A stretch of 64,000 bases of DNA from Enterobacter sp. Bisph1 (GTDB lineage: Bacteria > Pseudomonadota > Gammaproteobacteria > Enterobacterales > Enterobacteriaceae). A program made the translations under genes and the position numbers. Below are positions 8,026 through 15,918 of this stretch, in pieces (within the stretch, counting starts at the first letter, position 1; every line of letters begins with the position of its first letter). The notes under the pieces were generated by a model. The model did not search any database. It saw nothing but the letters and a program-made list of their open reading frames with translations, and was not told the origin of the DNA. The stretch spans positions 62,001 to 126,000 of the forward strand of contig NZ_JXAG01000029.1 of NCBI RefSeq assembly GCF_000814905.1, in the 5' to 3' direction.

Positions 8026-8762
8026 AACTGACGCCAAATTTTTACCGCGATCGCGTCTGCCTGAACGTGCTGGCAGGCAGCAAAGAGAACGCCAGCGCTA
8101 TTTATGAAACCGCCGAAGGCCATGTGCTGGTGGGCGTTTTATCAAAAAACTACCCGGATGTGGCGAGCGCGGTGGCGGATATGCGCGATTACGCGGCGCG
8201 CATTGATAACGCCCTCTCCGTTGGCCTCGGCGCAGGGGATCCTAACCAGTCGGCGATGGTCAGCGCCATTTCCCGCGAGGTACAGCCGCAGCACGTTAAC
8301 CAGGTCTTTACCGGCGTGGCAACCAGCCGCGCGCTGCTCGGCCAGAACGACACGGTGGTGAACGGTCTGGTGTCGCCAACCGGCACGCCGGGCCTGGTGA
8401 AAATCTCCACCGGGCCGCTGAGCAGCCAGGCGGCGGACGGCATTGTGCCGGTGGAAACGGCCATTGCGCTGCTGAAAGATATGGGCGGCAGCTCGATTAA
8501 ATACTTCCCGATGGGCGGGCTGGCGTGCCGCGAAGAGTTTACTGCGGTTGCGCAGGCCTGCGCGAAGCATGATTTCTGGCTGGAGCCGACGGGCGGCATC
8601 GATCTGGATAACTTCAGTGAGATCTTGCAGATCGCCCTTGATGCGGGCGTCAGCAAAATCATTCCGCACATCTACAGCTCAATTATTGATAAGGCGAGCG
8701 GCGACACGCGCCCGGCGGATGTTCGCCAGCTGCTGGCGATGACTAAAGCGTTAGTACAGTAA
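8022..8762 (+). CDS. dgaF: DgaF-family 2-dehydro-3-deoxyphosphogluconate aldolase
   Basis: 246 residues, class I aldolase fold. The Schiff-base lysine is probably K160 in SSIKYFPMGGL, followed by the phosphate/carboxylate loop EPTGGIDLDN. It splits 2-keto-3-deoxygluconate-6-phosphate into pyruvate and glyceraldehyde-3-phosphate, the last step of glucosaminate breakdown. Its start codon overlaps the dgaE stop (ATGA). No kinase gene is present in the operon, so the 6-phosphate must come from a phosphorylating uptake step or from elsewhere. Confidence 0.87.
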   Translation: MKLTPNFYRDRVCLNVLAGSKENASAIYETAEGHVLVGVLSKNYPDVASAVADMRDYAARIDNALSVGLGAGDPNQSAMVSAISREVQPQHVNQVFTGVATSRALLGQNDTVVNGLVSPTGTPGLVKISTGPLSSQAADGIVPVETAIALLKDMGGSSIKYFPMGGLACREEFTAVAQACAKHDFWLEPTGGIDLDNFSEILQIALDAGVSKIIPHIYSSIIDKASGDTRPADVRQLLAMTKALVQ

Positions 8763-8768
8763 AAGTCC

Positions 8769-8792
8769 TTCCCTCCCGTCTGTGGGAGGGAA
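8769..8792 (+). terminator. Hairpin between dgaF and the lactonase gene
   Basis: TTCCCTCCC/GGGAGGGAA, nine perfect base pairs with a six-base loop, 7 bases after the dgaF stop. No T-run follows, so it probably stabilises the upstream mRNA or slows transcription rather than ending it. Confidence 0.5.
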
Positions 8793-8821
8793 ACCCTCTT
8801 CTCTACGCGTAAGGAGTCACC

Positions 8822-9970
8822 ATGCTTACCGCTCGTTCTCTGCTTGCCGCTTCCCTCTCTTTACTGGCGACCAGCGCCATGGCGCAAACGCAGTATGCCT
8901 GGGTCGGCACCTACAATCCCAACGGGGAAGGGCTGTACCGTTTTACCGTTGATGCGCAATCCGGCGCGTTAAAGGATAAAACCCTCGTCAGCCCGCTAGC
9001 GAATGCCGCACAGCTGACCGCTGCGCGGGATGGCAAAACCCTTTATCTCGCCAGCGAAGTGGAAAAGGGCACGGTGCAGGCGCTGCGGATTAACGTTAAC
9101 GGTGAACTGAGCGTACTGAATCAGGTCGCTTCCGGCGGGGCCGGGCCGGTGTATCTCTCTTTGACGCCCAACGGCCACTTTTTACTGGTGGCGAATTACA
9201 TCAGCGGATCGATTGCCGTGCTGCCGGTGAAAGAGGACGGCAGTTTGGGCGAGGCGGTCGATACGCACCAGCATCAGGGCGATGCGGGGGCGGCAAAACC
9301 GCAGGCGGCGGTGGAAGGCAGCTTTGCCATTAGCGATCACAACGGCCCGCACGCCCATATGATCGCCGCCGATCCGAGCGGGAAATTCGTCTTTTCTACC
9401 GATCTGGGGTTGGATCGTATTTATCAGTATCAATTGGACAGCAAAACGGGCCGGTTGACGCCCAACGATCCGCCCTTTATCGACGCCTCTTCAAAAGGGG
9501 CGGGGCCGCGCCATTTTGTCTTTACGCCGCAGGGCGATGGCCTGTGGCTAATTAATGAAGAAGCCTCAACGCTCACCTATTACCGGCTGGATAAAGCCCG
9601 CGGCACGTTACAGGCGGGCCAAACCTTTTCGGCCCTGCCAAAAGAGTATAAGGGCACCAGCTTTGCCGCCGGTCTGGTGCTAAGCCGCGACGGCAAACAG
9701 CTGTATGTCGCCAATCGGTTGCATAACAGCATCGCGCACTTTACGGTGAAAGGGGATGGCTCACTCATTCACCAGAATGATGTATGGACACGCGGCGATT
9801 ATCCGCGCACGCTGACCCTTTCCGCGAATGGCCGCTGGCTGTATGTGATGAATCAGCGCAGCGATAACATCACCCGTTTTCATGTTACTGACGGGGGTAA
9901 ACTGCGTTTTGAGCCGGATTACACGCCGGTGGGTAGCCCATCCCAAATGGTTATTTCTTCTCACCCTTAA
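8822..9970 (+). CDS. Exported lactonase-family beta-propeller protein
   Basis: 382 residues. Residues 1-21 are a Sec signal peptide (LLAASLSLLATSAMA, cleavage before QTQY). The rest is a seven-bladed propeller of the 6-phosphogluconolactonase (Pgl)/3-carboxymuconate cyclase family, with repeats such as PNGHFLLVANY, PSGKFVFSTDLG and DGKQLYVANR. Cytoplasmic Pgl homologues hydrolyse sugar lactones; this one should act in the periplasm. AAGGAG precedes the ATG. Its place between the aldolase and the regulator suggests it opens an aldonolactone before uptake; this is inference. Confidence 0.82.
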   Translation: MLTARSLLAASLSLLATSAMAQTQYAWVGTYNPNGEGLYRFTVDAQSGALKDKTLVSPLANAAQLTAARDGKTLYLASEVEKGTVQALRINVNGELSVLNQVASGGAGPVYLSLTPNGHFLLVANYISGSIAVLPVKEDGSLGEAVDTHQHQGDAGAAKPQAAVEGSFAISDHNGPHAHMIAADPSGKFVFSTDLGLDRIYQYQLDSKTGRLTPNDPPFIDASSKGAGPRHFVFTPQGDGLWLINEEASTLTYYRLDKARGTLQAGQTFSALPKEYKGTSFAAGLVLSRDGKQLYVANRLHNSIAHFTVKGDGSLIHQNDVWTRGDYPRTLTLSANGRWLYVMNQRSDNITRFHVTDGGKLRFEPDYTPVGSPSQMVISSHP

Positions 9971-9984
9971 GCCTGGAGAGAGAT

Positions 9985-11895
9985 GTGCGATTCCCGAACC
10001 AACGTTTAGCGCAGCTGTTTATGATGCTGCAAAACGAGACGCTACCGCAGGATGAGCTGGCGCAACGCTTGTCGGTCTCGACGCGTACCGTTCGGGCCGA
10101 TATCACCGCGCTTAACGCTCTGCTGCTGCATCATGGGGCGCAGTTTATTTTGATCCGCGGCAGCGGTTATCAGCTGAAAATCGACGATGCCGCGCGTTAT
10201 CAGAACTTACAGGCGGCGCGCCCGCGCGCGTTGCGTATTCCGCGCAGTGGGTCGGAGCGTGTGCACTATCTGGTGGTGCGTTTTCTCACCTCTGCTTTTT
10301 CGCTGAAGCTTGAAGATCTGGCGGATGAGTGGTTCGTCAGCCGTGCGACGCTGCAAAATGATATGACCGAGGTGCGCGAGTGGTTTTCCCGCTATCGCCT
10401 GACGCTGGAAACCCGGCCGCGCCACGGTATGAAACTGTTTGGCAGCGAAATGGCCCTGCGCGCATGCCTGACGGACCTGTTATGGGAGCTGGCGCAGCAG
10501 AACGCAGAGAACCCGCTGATCACCGAAGAGGCGCTCAATCCGGGCGTGCCGGAGGCGCTGGCCGCCATCCTGCACGACTGCTTTAATCGCCATCACATTC
10601 GCCTGACGGATGAAGGCGATCTGTTTATTCGCCTCTATTGCGCGGTGGCGGTGCGGCGCATCAGCGAGGGCTATCCGCTGTCGGAATTCAGCGCCGAAGA
10701 TGGCGATGAGAGCGTGCGTGATGCGGCGCGGGATATCACCGCCGCCCTGCAGCAACTGGCGGGAAAACCGCTGGCGGCGGCGGAAGAGCACTGGCTGCGG
10801 GTGCATATCGCCGGGCGGCGCGTACAGGAAATTGCCCCCAGCGCCATTAGCGCCGATGATGACGAAACGCTGGTCAATTACATCCTCGGCTACATCAATA
10901 GTCACTATAACTACAACCTGCAAAACGACGAGCAGCTGCATGCGGACCTGCTCACGCATATCAAAACCATGATCACCCGCGTGCGCTACCAAATCATGAT
11001 CCCCAATCCGTTGCTGGATAATATTAAGCAGCACTATCCGATGGCGTGGGATATGACGCTGGCGGCGGTCTCAAGCTGGGGCAAATATACGCCGTATGTG
11101 ATAAGCGAAAACGAGATTGGTTTTTTAGTGCTGCATATCGGCGTCGGTCTGGAGCGCCATTACAACATTGGCTATCAGCGCCAGCCGCGGGTGCTGCTGG
11201 TGTGCGATGCCGGGAACGCAATGGCGCGGATGATTGAAGCAGTGCTGGCGCGCAAATATCCGCAGATCGTGGTGACGCGCACCGTTACCCTGCGCGATTA
11301 CGAACAATGCGCCGATATTGCGGAAGATTTTGTTATCTCCACCGCCCGCGTGAGCGAAAAGGATAAACCGATCGTCACCATTGCGCCGTTCCCCAGTGAG
11401 TACCAGCTTGAGCAGATTGGCAAACTGGTGCTGGTGGACAGAACGCGCCCGTGGATGCTGGAGAAGTATTTCGATGCCGCCCATTTTTGCATTATTGACG
11501 GCGCGGTGGATCAACAGACGCTGTTCAAATCCCTGTGCCAGCAGTTGCAGAGCGAGGGCTATGTCGACGCGGAGTTTCTTGATTCGGTGGTCGAGCGTGA
11601 AGCGATTGTTAGCACCCTGCTCGGTGAGGGAATCGCTCTGCCGCATGCGCTGGGGCTGCTGGCGAAAAAAACGGTGGTTTACACCGTGCTGGCTCCGCAG
11701 GGGATTGCGTGGGGGGATGAAACCGCCAACGTTATTTTTCTGCTGGCGATCAGCAAGAGCGAATATGAAGAGGCGATGGCGATCTACGATATTTTCGTCA
11801 CCTTCCTGCGCGAGCGGGTTACGGCGCGGCTGTGCGCCTGCGCCGACTTCGCCACCTTTAAAAGTGTGGCGATGGAATCCCTGAGCCGATTTTAA
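9985..11895 (+). CDS. MtlR/BglG-type PRD transcriptional regulator
   Basis: 636 residues, start GTG with GGAG six bases upstream. Domains in order: N-terminal helix-turn-helix (residues ~5-60, LAQRLSVSTRTVRADI), second HTH (~85-145), two PRDs (~180-400), an EIIB-like domain with phospho-Cys (VLLVCDAGNAMARM, ~410-425) and a C-terminal EIIA-like domain with phospho-His (GEGIALPHALG). This is the layout of DNA-binding PTS-controlled activators such as MtlR, not of RNA antiterminators. In PRD1 the usual histidine looks replaced by Tyr (RLYCAVAVRR). It likely controls this operon through the palindrome at 3174-3193. Confidence 0.85.
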   Translation: MRFPNQRLAQLFMMLQNETLPQDELAQRLSVSTRTVRADITALNALLLHHGAQFILIRGSGYQLKIDDAARYQNLQAARPRALRIPRSGSERVHYLVVRFLTSAFSLKLEDLADEWFVSRATLQNDMTEVREWFSRYRLTLETRPRHGMKLFGSEMALRACLTDLLWELAQQNAENPLITEEALNPGVPEALAAILHDCFNRHHIRLTDEGDLFIRLYCAVAVRRISEGYPLSEFSAEDGDESVRDAARDITAALQQLAGKPLAAAEEHWLRVHIAGRRVQEIAPSAISADDDETLVNYILGYINSHYNYNLQNDEQLHADLLTHIKTMITRVRYQIMIPNPLLDNIKQHYPMAWDMTLAAVSSWGKYTPYVISENEIGFLVLHIGVGLERHYNIGYQRQPRVLLVCDAGNAMARMIEAVLARKYPQIVVTRTVTLRDYEQCADIAEDFVISTARVSEKDKPIVTIAPFPSEYQLEQIGKLVLVDRTRPWMLEKYFDAAHFCIIDGAVDQQTLFKSLCQQLQSEGYVDAEFLDSVVEREAIVSTLLGEGIALPHALGLLAKKTVVYTVLAPQGIAWGDETANVIFLLAISKSEYEEAMAIYDIFVTFLRERVTARLCACADFATFKSVAMESLSRF

Positions 11896-12078
11896 TTTTC
11901 ACATCCTGCGTACGGGAGAAACCCTGCGGCAAAAGGGCAGCTAGGGGGAATTTTTCGTAGGTCGGGCTTGCTGCGTCAACACCTTCCTATCGTTACGGTT
12001 TACCTCTTTTCGTCTCTCCCTGGGGGAGCCCGCAGTGGAATTTTGCGAGCCGCTATCCAAATTACCCTGTAATTCAAA
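11896..12078. other. Spacer between the regulator and relBE
   Basis: About 180 bases with no gene and no clear terminator. It contains the inverted motif CTCCC/GGGAG near 12017-12028 and weak -35-like sequences before the relB operator. Nothing else recognised. Confidence 0.4.
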
Positions 12079-12100
12079 TGTAATGCTATATTGCATTACA
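12079..12100. promoter_or_regulatory. relBE operator/promoter
   Basis: Inverted repeat TGTAATGC-N6-GCATTACA whose centre TATATT can serve as the -10 hexamer. It lies 24 bases before the antitoxin start. RelB-type antitoxins bind such palindromes over their own promoter, so autoregulation is expected. Confidence 0.65.
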
Positions 12101-12123
12101 CATCGTATTTTACTGGAGGCATA

Positions 12124-12366
12124 ATGGCGACGCTTAATGTTCGGTTGGATGACAAACTTAAAGAGGAGGCGTATAGCGTGCTGCAAAAACTCGATATCAC
12201 CCCCACGGAAGCCGTTCGGCTACTGTTTCAGTATGTCGCGGAGAACGGGCGTATGCCGCTTAAAACCGTCACCGTGAGCGACGATGAAGAAGCGCTACTG
12301 CGCATTGTGAGAGAGCGGCTGGCGAACCCGCAAAAAGGTATCAGGGTTAAGCTGGATGACTTATGA
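12124..12366 (+). CDS. relB: RelB/DinJ-family antitoxin
   Basis: 80 residues. The N-terminal ribbon-helix-helix (ATLNVRLDDKLKEEAYSVLQ, then ITPTEAVRLLFQYV) binds DNA; the C-terminal half should wrap the toxin. The start is fixed by TGGAGGC six bases upstream. Its 3' end overlaps the toxin start by 11 bases, the usual antitoxin-first arrangement. It neutralises the RelE encoded next and represses the shared promoter. Confidence 0.9.
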   Translation: MATLNVRLDDKLKEEAYSVLQKLDITPTEAVRLLFQYVAENGRMPLKTVTVSDDEEALLRIVRERLANPQKGIRVKLDDL

Positions 12367-12709
12367 ACTGGAGTTTGATCCGCGCGCATACCGGGAATGG
12401 AACAAGCTGGACGCCACGATCAAAGCCCAGTTCAAAAAGAAGCTGCGTAACGTTTTGCGCAATCCGCAGCCGGACAACGCCCGGCTTCGTCATTTTCCGG
12501 ACTGCTATAAGATTAAGCTCCGGGCATCCGGATATCGTTTGATCTACCAGGTAAGAGACAAGGTGGTGACGGTGTTTGTCGTTGCCATTGGCAAACGTGA
12601 AAAAGCCGCTGTTTACCGTGAAACCGGCAAGCGGCTGGAGTGGTTTTTAGCGCAAGTGATGCACGACCTGGTTACTGCTGCCGCGCCAGATAAGCATCGG
12701 ATCTTTTAG
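12356..12709 (+). CDS. relE: RelE-family mRNA interferase toxin
   Basis: 117 residues. The first ~95 align with E. coli RelE without gaps, and all known catalytic residues fall at the same numbers: K52, K54, R61, R81, Y87. It should cut mRNA in the ribosomal A site. Compared with E. coli RelE it has about 22 extra C-terminal residues (EWFLAQVMHDLVTAAAPDKH...), and these codons run 63 bases into the 3' end of nrdG on the other strand. The tail is probably what insertion next to nrdG left as reading frame. Confidence 0.9.
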   Translation: MTYELEFDPRAYREWNKLDATIKAQFKKKLRNVLRNPQPDNARLRHFPDCYKIKLRASGYRLIYQVRDKVVTVFVVAIGKREKAAVYRETGKRLEWFLAQVMHDLVTAAAPDKHRIF

Positions 12710-13111
12710 ATCCTGGATAAATTTACCGTCGATCAGCACATTAATCAGCGCAACCACTTCCCGCTGGGCATCGTTCAGTTCATCCATTTTATAGCCGGTC
12801 CATACCCAGATATCTTTCCCGGGGCACTCGGCGCGAATACGGGTGACCAGCCTTAAAATATCCGCCACGTTTTGCGGGTGCAGCGGATCGCCGCCGGAGA
12901 GGGAAATACCCTGGCGTTTGATACGCGTGTCGTTGAGATCGGCGATGATGCGCGCTTCCATCTCAGGGGTAAACGGCTCGCCGGAATTCAGCCGCCAGGT
13001 GCTTTTGTTATAGCAGCCGGGGCATTCGTGGACGCAGCCGGAGACGAAGAGGGTGCAGCGGGTGCCGGGGCCGTTCACGATGTCGACAGGATAATACTGG
13101 TGATATCTCAT
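12647..13111 (-). CDS. nrdG: NrdG, anaerobic ribonucleotide reductase activase
   Basis: 154 residues, the E. coli length. Radical-SAM motif CxxxCxxC at C26, C30, C33 (CVHECPGC) binds the [4Fe-4S] cluster, and SGGDP contributes to SAM binding. NrdG uses SAM and reduced flavodoxin to form the glycyl radical on NrdD. It lies downstream of nrdD on the same strand, but 294 bases, a terminator-like hairpin and an ERIC-like element separate the two. Its 3' end overlaps the relE toxin gene. Confidence 0.96.
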   Translation of the reverse strand: MRYHQYYPVDIVNGPGTRCTLFVSGCVHECPGCYNKSTWRLNSGEPFTPEMEARIIADLNDTRIKRQGISLSGGDPLHPQNVADILRLVTRIRAECPGKDIWVWTGYKMDELNDAQREVVALINVLIDGKFIQDLKDPMLIWRGSSNQVVHHLR

Positions 13112-13186
13112 CTTTCCTTCTTATCCGCTTATCAATTGAAGCCATAACGGCGTGAGCTACGCGTGTGCACCCGGGTCATTTTCCTC

Positions 13187-13300
13187 TGCGCATTTGGCGC
13201 TGTAGCCGCGTTGGCCGCTCTCGTTCACCCGGGTCACTTACTAGAGTAAGCTCCCCGGGATTTACTCGTTTGCCGCCTTGCTACAACACCAACTGCTGTG
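13187..13300 (-). repeat. ERIC-like element between nrdD and nrdG
   Basis: Read on the minus strand, the central part has the ERIC/IRU pattern: GAGTAAATCCC, GAGCTTACT, AGTAAGTGA, then CCCGGGTGAACGAGAG and GGCCAAC. The core is a self-complementary stem, CCCGGG...TTACT/AGTAA...CCCGGG. A second CACCCGGGTCA copy lies at 13168-13178, 58 bases from the one at 13226-13236. Exact borders are estimates. ERIC units in transcribed spacers can change mRNA stability; here it sits inside the nrdD-nrdG transcript. Confidence 0.6.
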
Positions 13301-13330
13301 AGGAAAAGTGCCCGATGGCATTGTAGCGAT

Positions 13331-13356
13331 TAAAAACATGCCCCTGCGGGCATGTT
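13331..13356 (-). terminator. Terminator-like hairpin after nrdD
   Basis: AACATGCCC/GGGCATGTT, nine perfect pairs with a four-base loop. On the minus strand five T follow, so it may end or attenuate nrdD transcription before nrdG. Confidence 0.7.
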
Positions 13357-13405
13357 CACTGGCGGATAGATCGCAGACAAATATACTAATTTTCGGTTTA
13401 CCGAT

Positions 13406-15541
13406 TTACCCAATCTGCCCGTTGCCGAGGTGTTTTACGCGGCGTTTTACTTCTTCCTGCTTGCCGGCGTTGAACGGGCGCGCGTCGGGGCTGCCGAGAT
13501 AGCCGCAGACGCGGCGGGTAACGGAGACGCGCGAGGCGTCGTGATTACCGCATTTCGGACAGGTGAAGCCTTTGCTGGTGCATTCGAACTCGCCGGTGAA
13601 ACCGCATTCGTAACACTCATCGATCGGCGTGTTGGTGCCGTAATAGGGCACATGCTGGTAGCTGTAATCCCACACATCTTCGAGGGCGCGCAGGTTGTGT
13701 TGAATATTCGGGTACTCGCCGTAGCAGATAAAGCCACCGCTGGCTAACGGCGGGTACGGCGCTTCAAAATCGATTTTGTCGTACGGATTGACCTTCTTCT
13801 CCACGTCGAGGTGGAAACTGTTGGTGTAATAACCTTTATCGGTTACGCCTTCCACGACGCCAAACTCAGCGGTATCGATGCGGCAGAAGCGATCGCACAG
13901 GTTTTCGCTCGGCGTACTGTAAAGGCTAAAACCGTAGCCGGTCTCTTCTTTCCACTGCTCAACCGCCTGGCGCAGACGCTCAACAATCGCCACACCTTTC
14001 GCCCGCAGCGCTTCGCTGTCATAAATATGCTTATTGCCCGACAGCGCATTAATCGTCTCGTGAATACCGATATAACCCAGCGAAATAGAGGCGCGACCGT
14101 TTTTAAAGATTGGCGCGATATCGTCGTCCGCTTTCAGGCGCACGCCGCAGGCCCCTTCCATATAGAGAATCGGCGCAACGCGCGCTTTCACGCCTTCCAG
14201 CCGGGCAATACGGGTCATCAGCGCTTTACGCGCCAGCTGCAGACGGCTATCCAGCAGCGTCCAGAACGCGGCTTCATCCCCTTTCGCTTCCAGCGCAATA
14301 CGCGGCAGGTTAAGGCTGATCACGCCGAGGTTATTACGCCCGTCGTGGATCATCTCCCCGTTCTCTTCATACACGCCGAGGAAGCTGCGACAGCCCATCG
14401 GGGTTTTAAACGAACCGGTGACTTTCACTACCTGATCGTAATTGAGGATATCGGGATACATACGCTTGCTTGCGCACTCCAGCGCCAGCTGTTTGATGTC
14501 GTAGTTCGGATCGTCCGCCTTGTGGTTTAGACCGTCGCGAATCGCAAATACAAGTTTCGGGAACACGGCGGTTTTGCGGTTTTTGCCCAGCCCGGCAATG
14601 CGGTTACGCAGAATAGACTGCTGGATCAAACGGGATTCCCAGCTGGTGCCCAGTCCGAAGCCGAAGGTCACAAACGGGGTTTGGCCGTTAGCGGTATGCA
14701 GGGTGTTAACTTCATATTCCAGCGACTGGAAGGCGTCGTAACACTCTTTCTCGGTGCGGCTGCGCGCATAGCCTTCGGCATCCGCGATATCCCATTCAAC
14801 GGCGACTTTACGGTGTTTATCGAAGCTTGCCGCGACAAACGGTGCCAGCACTTCATCGATACGGTTAATAGTGGTGCCGCCATAAATATGGCTGGCGACC
14901 TGGGCGATAATCTGCGCGGTTACCGCGGTGGCGGTGGAGATCGATTTTGGCGGTTCAATCTCGGCATTACCCATCTTAAAGCCGTGGGTCAGCATGCCTT
15001 TCAGATCGATAAGCATGCAGTTGAACATCGGGAAGAAGGGCGAATAGTCCAGATCGTGGTAGTGGATCTCGCCGCGTTCATGGGCCAGAACCACATCGCG
15101 TGGCAGCAGATGCTGGCGCGCATAGTGCTTGGCGACAATCCCCGCCAGCAAATCACGCTGGGTCGGGATCACTTTACTGTCTTTGTTGGCGTTCTCGTTA
15201 AGCAGCGCCGAGTTGGTCTGCTCAACCAGCCCGCGAATATCCTGATTCAGACGGCCGCGTTTCTCACGAGCGATATCGCGATCGTGGCGATACTCAATGT
15301 AGGCGCGTGCCAGCTGTTTATAGGGGCCTGCCATCAGTTGGTTTTCAACGGCGGTCTGAATTTCGCTGATATCAACCTGCGATCGGCCCTGCATCTGACT
15401 ACGAATCACGTCCGCGACGGTGGCGCAATAGTCGGCGTCATCGACTTCCGCTGCTTTAGCTGCACGCAAAATGGCTTCTTGAATGCGCTCTGAGTTAAAC
15501 GGCACTTTACAGCCGTCTCGTTTCATCACATGCGGTGTCAT
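13406..15541 (-). CDS. nrdD: NrdD, anaerobic ribonucleoside-triphosphate reductase
   Basis: 711 residues, near the E. coli 712. The N-terminal ATP-cone (HVMKRDGCKVPFNSERIQEA) is the allosteric activity site. The C-terminus carries the zinc cysteines (CYECG...CPKCG) and the glycyl-radical loop RRVCGYLGSPDAR. It reduces NTPs to dNTPs without oxygen, using formate. Start: the ATG at 15541 gives MTPHVMKRDG as in E. coli; the 11 residues that an earlier start would add are not conserved. NrdR and FNR-type sites lie upstream. Confidence 0.97.
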   Translation of the reverse strand: MTPHVMKRDGCKVPFNSERIQEAILRAAKAAEVDDADYCATVADVIRSQMQGRSQVDISEIQTAVENQLMAGPYKQLARAYIEYRHDRDIAREKRGRLNQDIRGLVEQTNSALLNENANKDSKVIPTQRDLLAGIVAKHYARQHLLPRDVVLAHERGEIHYHDLDYSPFFPMFNCMLIDLKGMLTHGFKMGNAEIEPPKSISTATAVTAQIIAQVASHIYGGTTINRIDEVLAPFVAASFDKHRKVAVEWDIADAEGYARSRTEKECYDAFQSLEYEVNTLHTANGQTPFVTFGFGLGTSWESRLIQQSILRNRIAGLGKNRKTAVFPKLVFAIRDGLNHKADDPNYDIKQLALECASKRMYPDILNYDQVVKVTGSFKTPMGCRSFLGVYEENGEMIHDGRNNLGVISLNLPRIALEAKGDEAAFWTLLDSRLQLARKALMTRIARLEGVKARVAPILYMEGACGVRLKADDDIAPIFKNGRASISLGYIGIHETINALSGNKHIYDSEALRAKGVAIVERLRQAVEQWKEETGYGFSLYSTPSENLCDRFCRIDTAEFGVVEGVTDKGYYTNSFHLDVEKKVNPYDKIDFEAPYPPLASGGFICYGEYPNIQHNLRALEDVWDYSYQHVPYYGTNTPIDECYECGFTGEFECTSKGFTCPKCGNHDASRVSVTRRVCGYLGSPDARPFNAGKQEEVKRRVKHLGNGQIG

Positions 15542-15704
15542 TATTACTCCATTTACAAAACAGGTTATCCACAAGGTAAGGACGCACCGACTGGCGGATT
15601 ATTCATTATTAAAACCAATAAGTTCGTCCTGTTTTGGCCCGTGTTATTCACAGCGCGCATCGCTTTTCGGGCGCTCGATTTGAATGAATAATAGACGTTA
15701 AATA

Positions 15705-15714
15705 CAACATATTG
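15705..15714. promoter_or_regulatory. NrdR box (proximal)
   Basis: CAACATATTG, one mismatch to the NrdR core CwATATATwG. It lies 31 bases (three helical turns) from the second box, the usual spacing for cooperative NrdR binding. Confidence 0.6.
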
Positions 15715-15735
15715 GGCCGAGGTGCATTCTAGTTT

Positions 15736-15745
15736 CTATATATAG
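15736..15745. promoter_or_regulatory. NrdR box (distal)
   Basis: CTATATATAG, a perfect match to the conserved NrdR core and a perfect palindrome. NrdR represses ribonucleotide reductase genes when dATP is high. Confidence 0.7.
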
Positions 15746-15758
15746 TGATTTGCATCAA
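15745..15758. promoter_or_regulatory. FNR-type site upstream of nrdD
   Basis: GTGAT-N4-ATCAA, one mismatch to the FNR consensus TTGAT-N4-ATCAA. It fits the known anaerobic induction of nrdD and touches the distal NrdR box. Confidence 0.6.
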
Positions 15759-15861
15759 ACATGTTTGCGATTTTATTGACTCAGAACAAAGTAAAAAGCG
15801 GACAGCGCAGAGGGTGGGCATTCGCACGCAATGTAAATTTTTCCGTTCTCTTTTCGGTTGA

Positions 15862-15896
15862 AAAATAAACAAAAACAGCAGGATTAACCTGCTGTC
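15862..15896 (-). terminator. Terminator after treBC
   Basis: Read leftward: ACAGCAGG/CCTGCTGT hairpin with a short loop, then a T-rich tail. It is 23 bases beyond the treC stop codon. Confidence 0.85.
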
Positions 15897-15918
15897 TTAA
15901 GGTGTAAAAAGCAACAAA

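Larger units (their letters stand above)
15542..15861 (-). promoter_or_regulatory. nrdD upstream region
   Basis: About 320 bases without a gene, AT-rich. It holds the two NrdR boxes and the FNR-type site listed next. The part between 15780 and 15861 shows no recognisable element apart from A-rich tracts. Confidence 0.6.

Noticed and set aside
9985-11895. RNA-binding BglG/LicT-type antiterminator
   Set aside because: The N-terminus is a helix-turn-helix, not a CAT RNA-binding domain, and EIIB/EIIA-like domains follow the PRDs; no RAT-terminator structure was seen before the operon.
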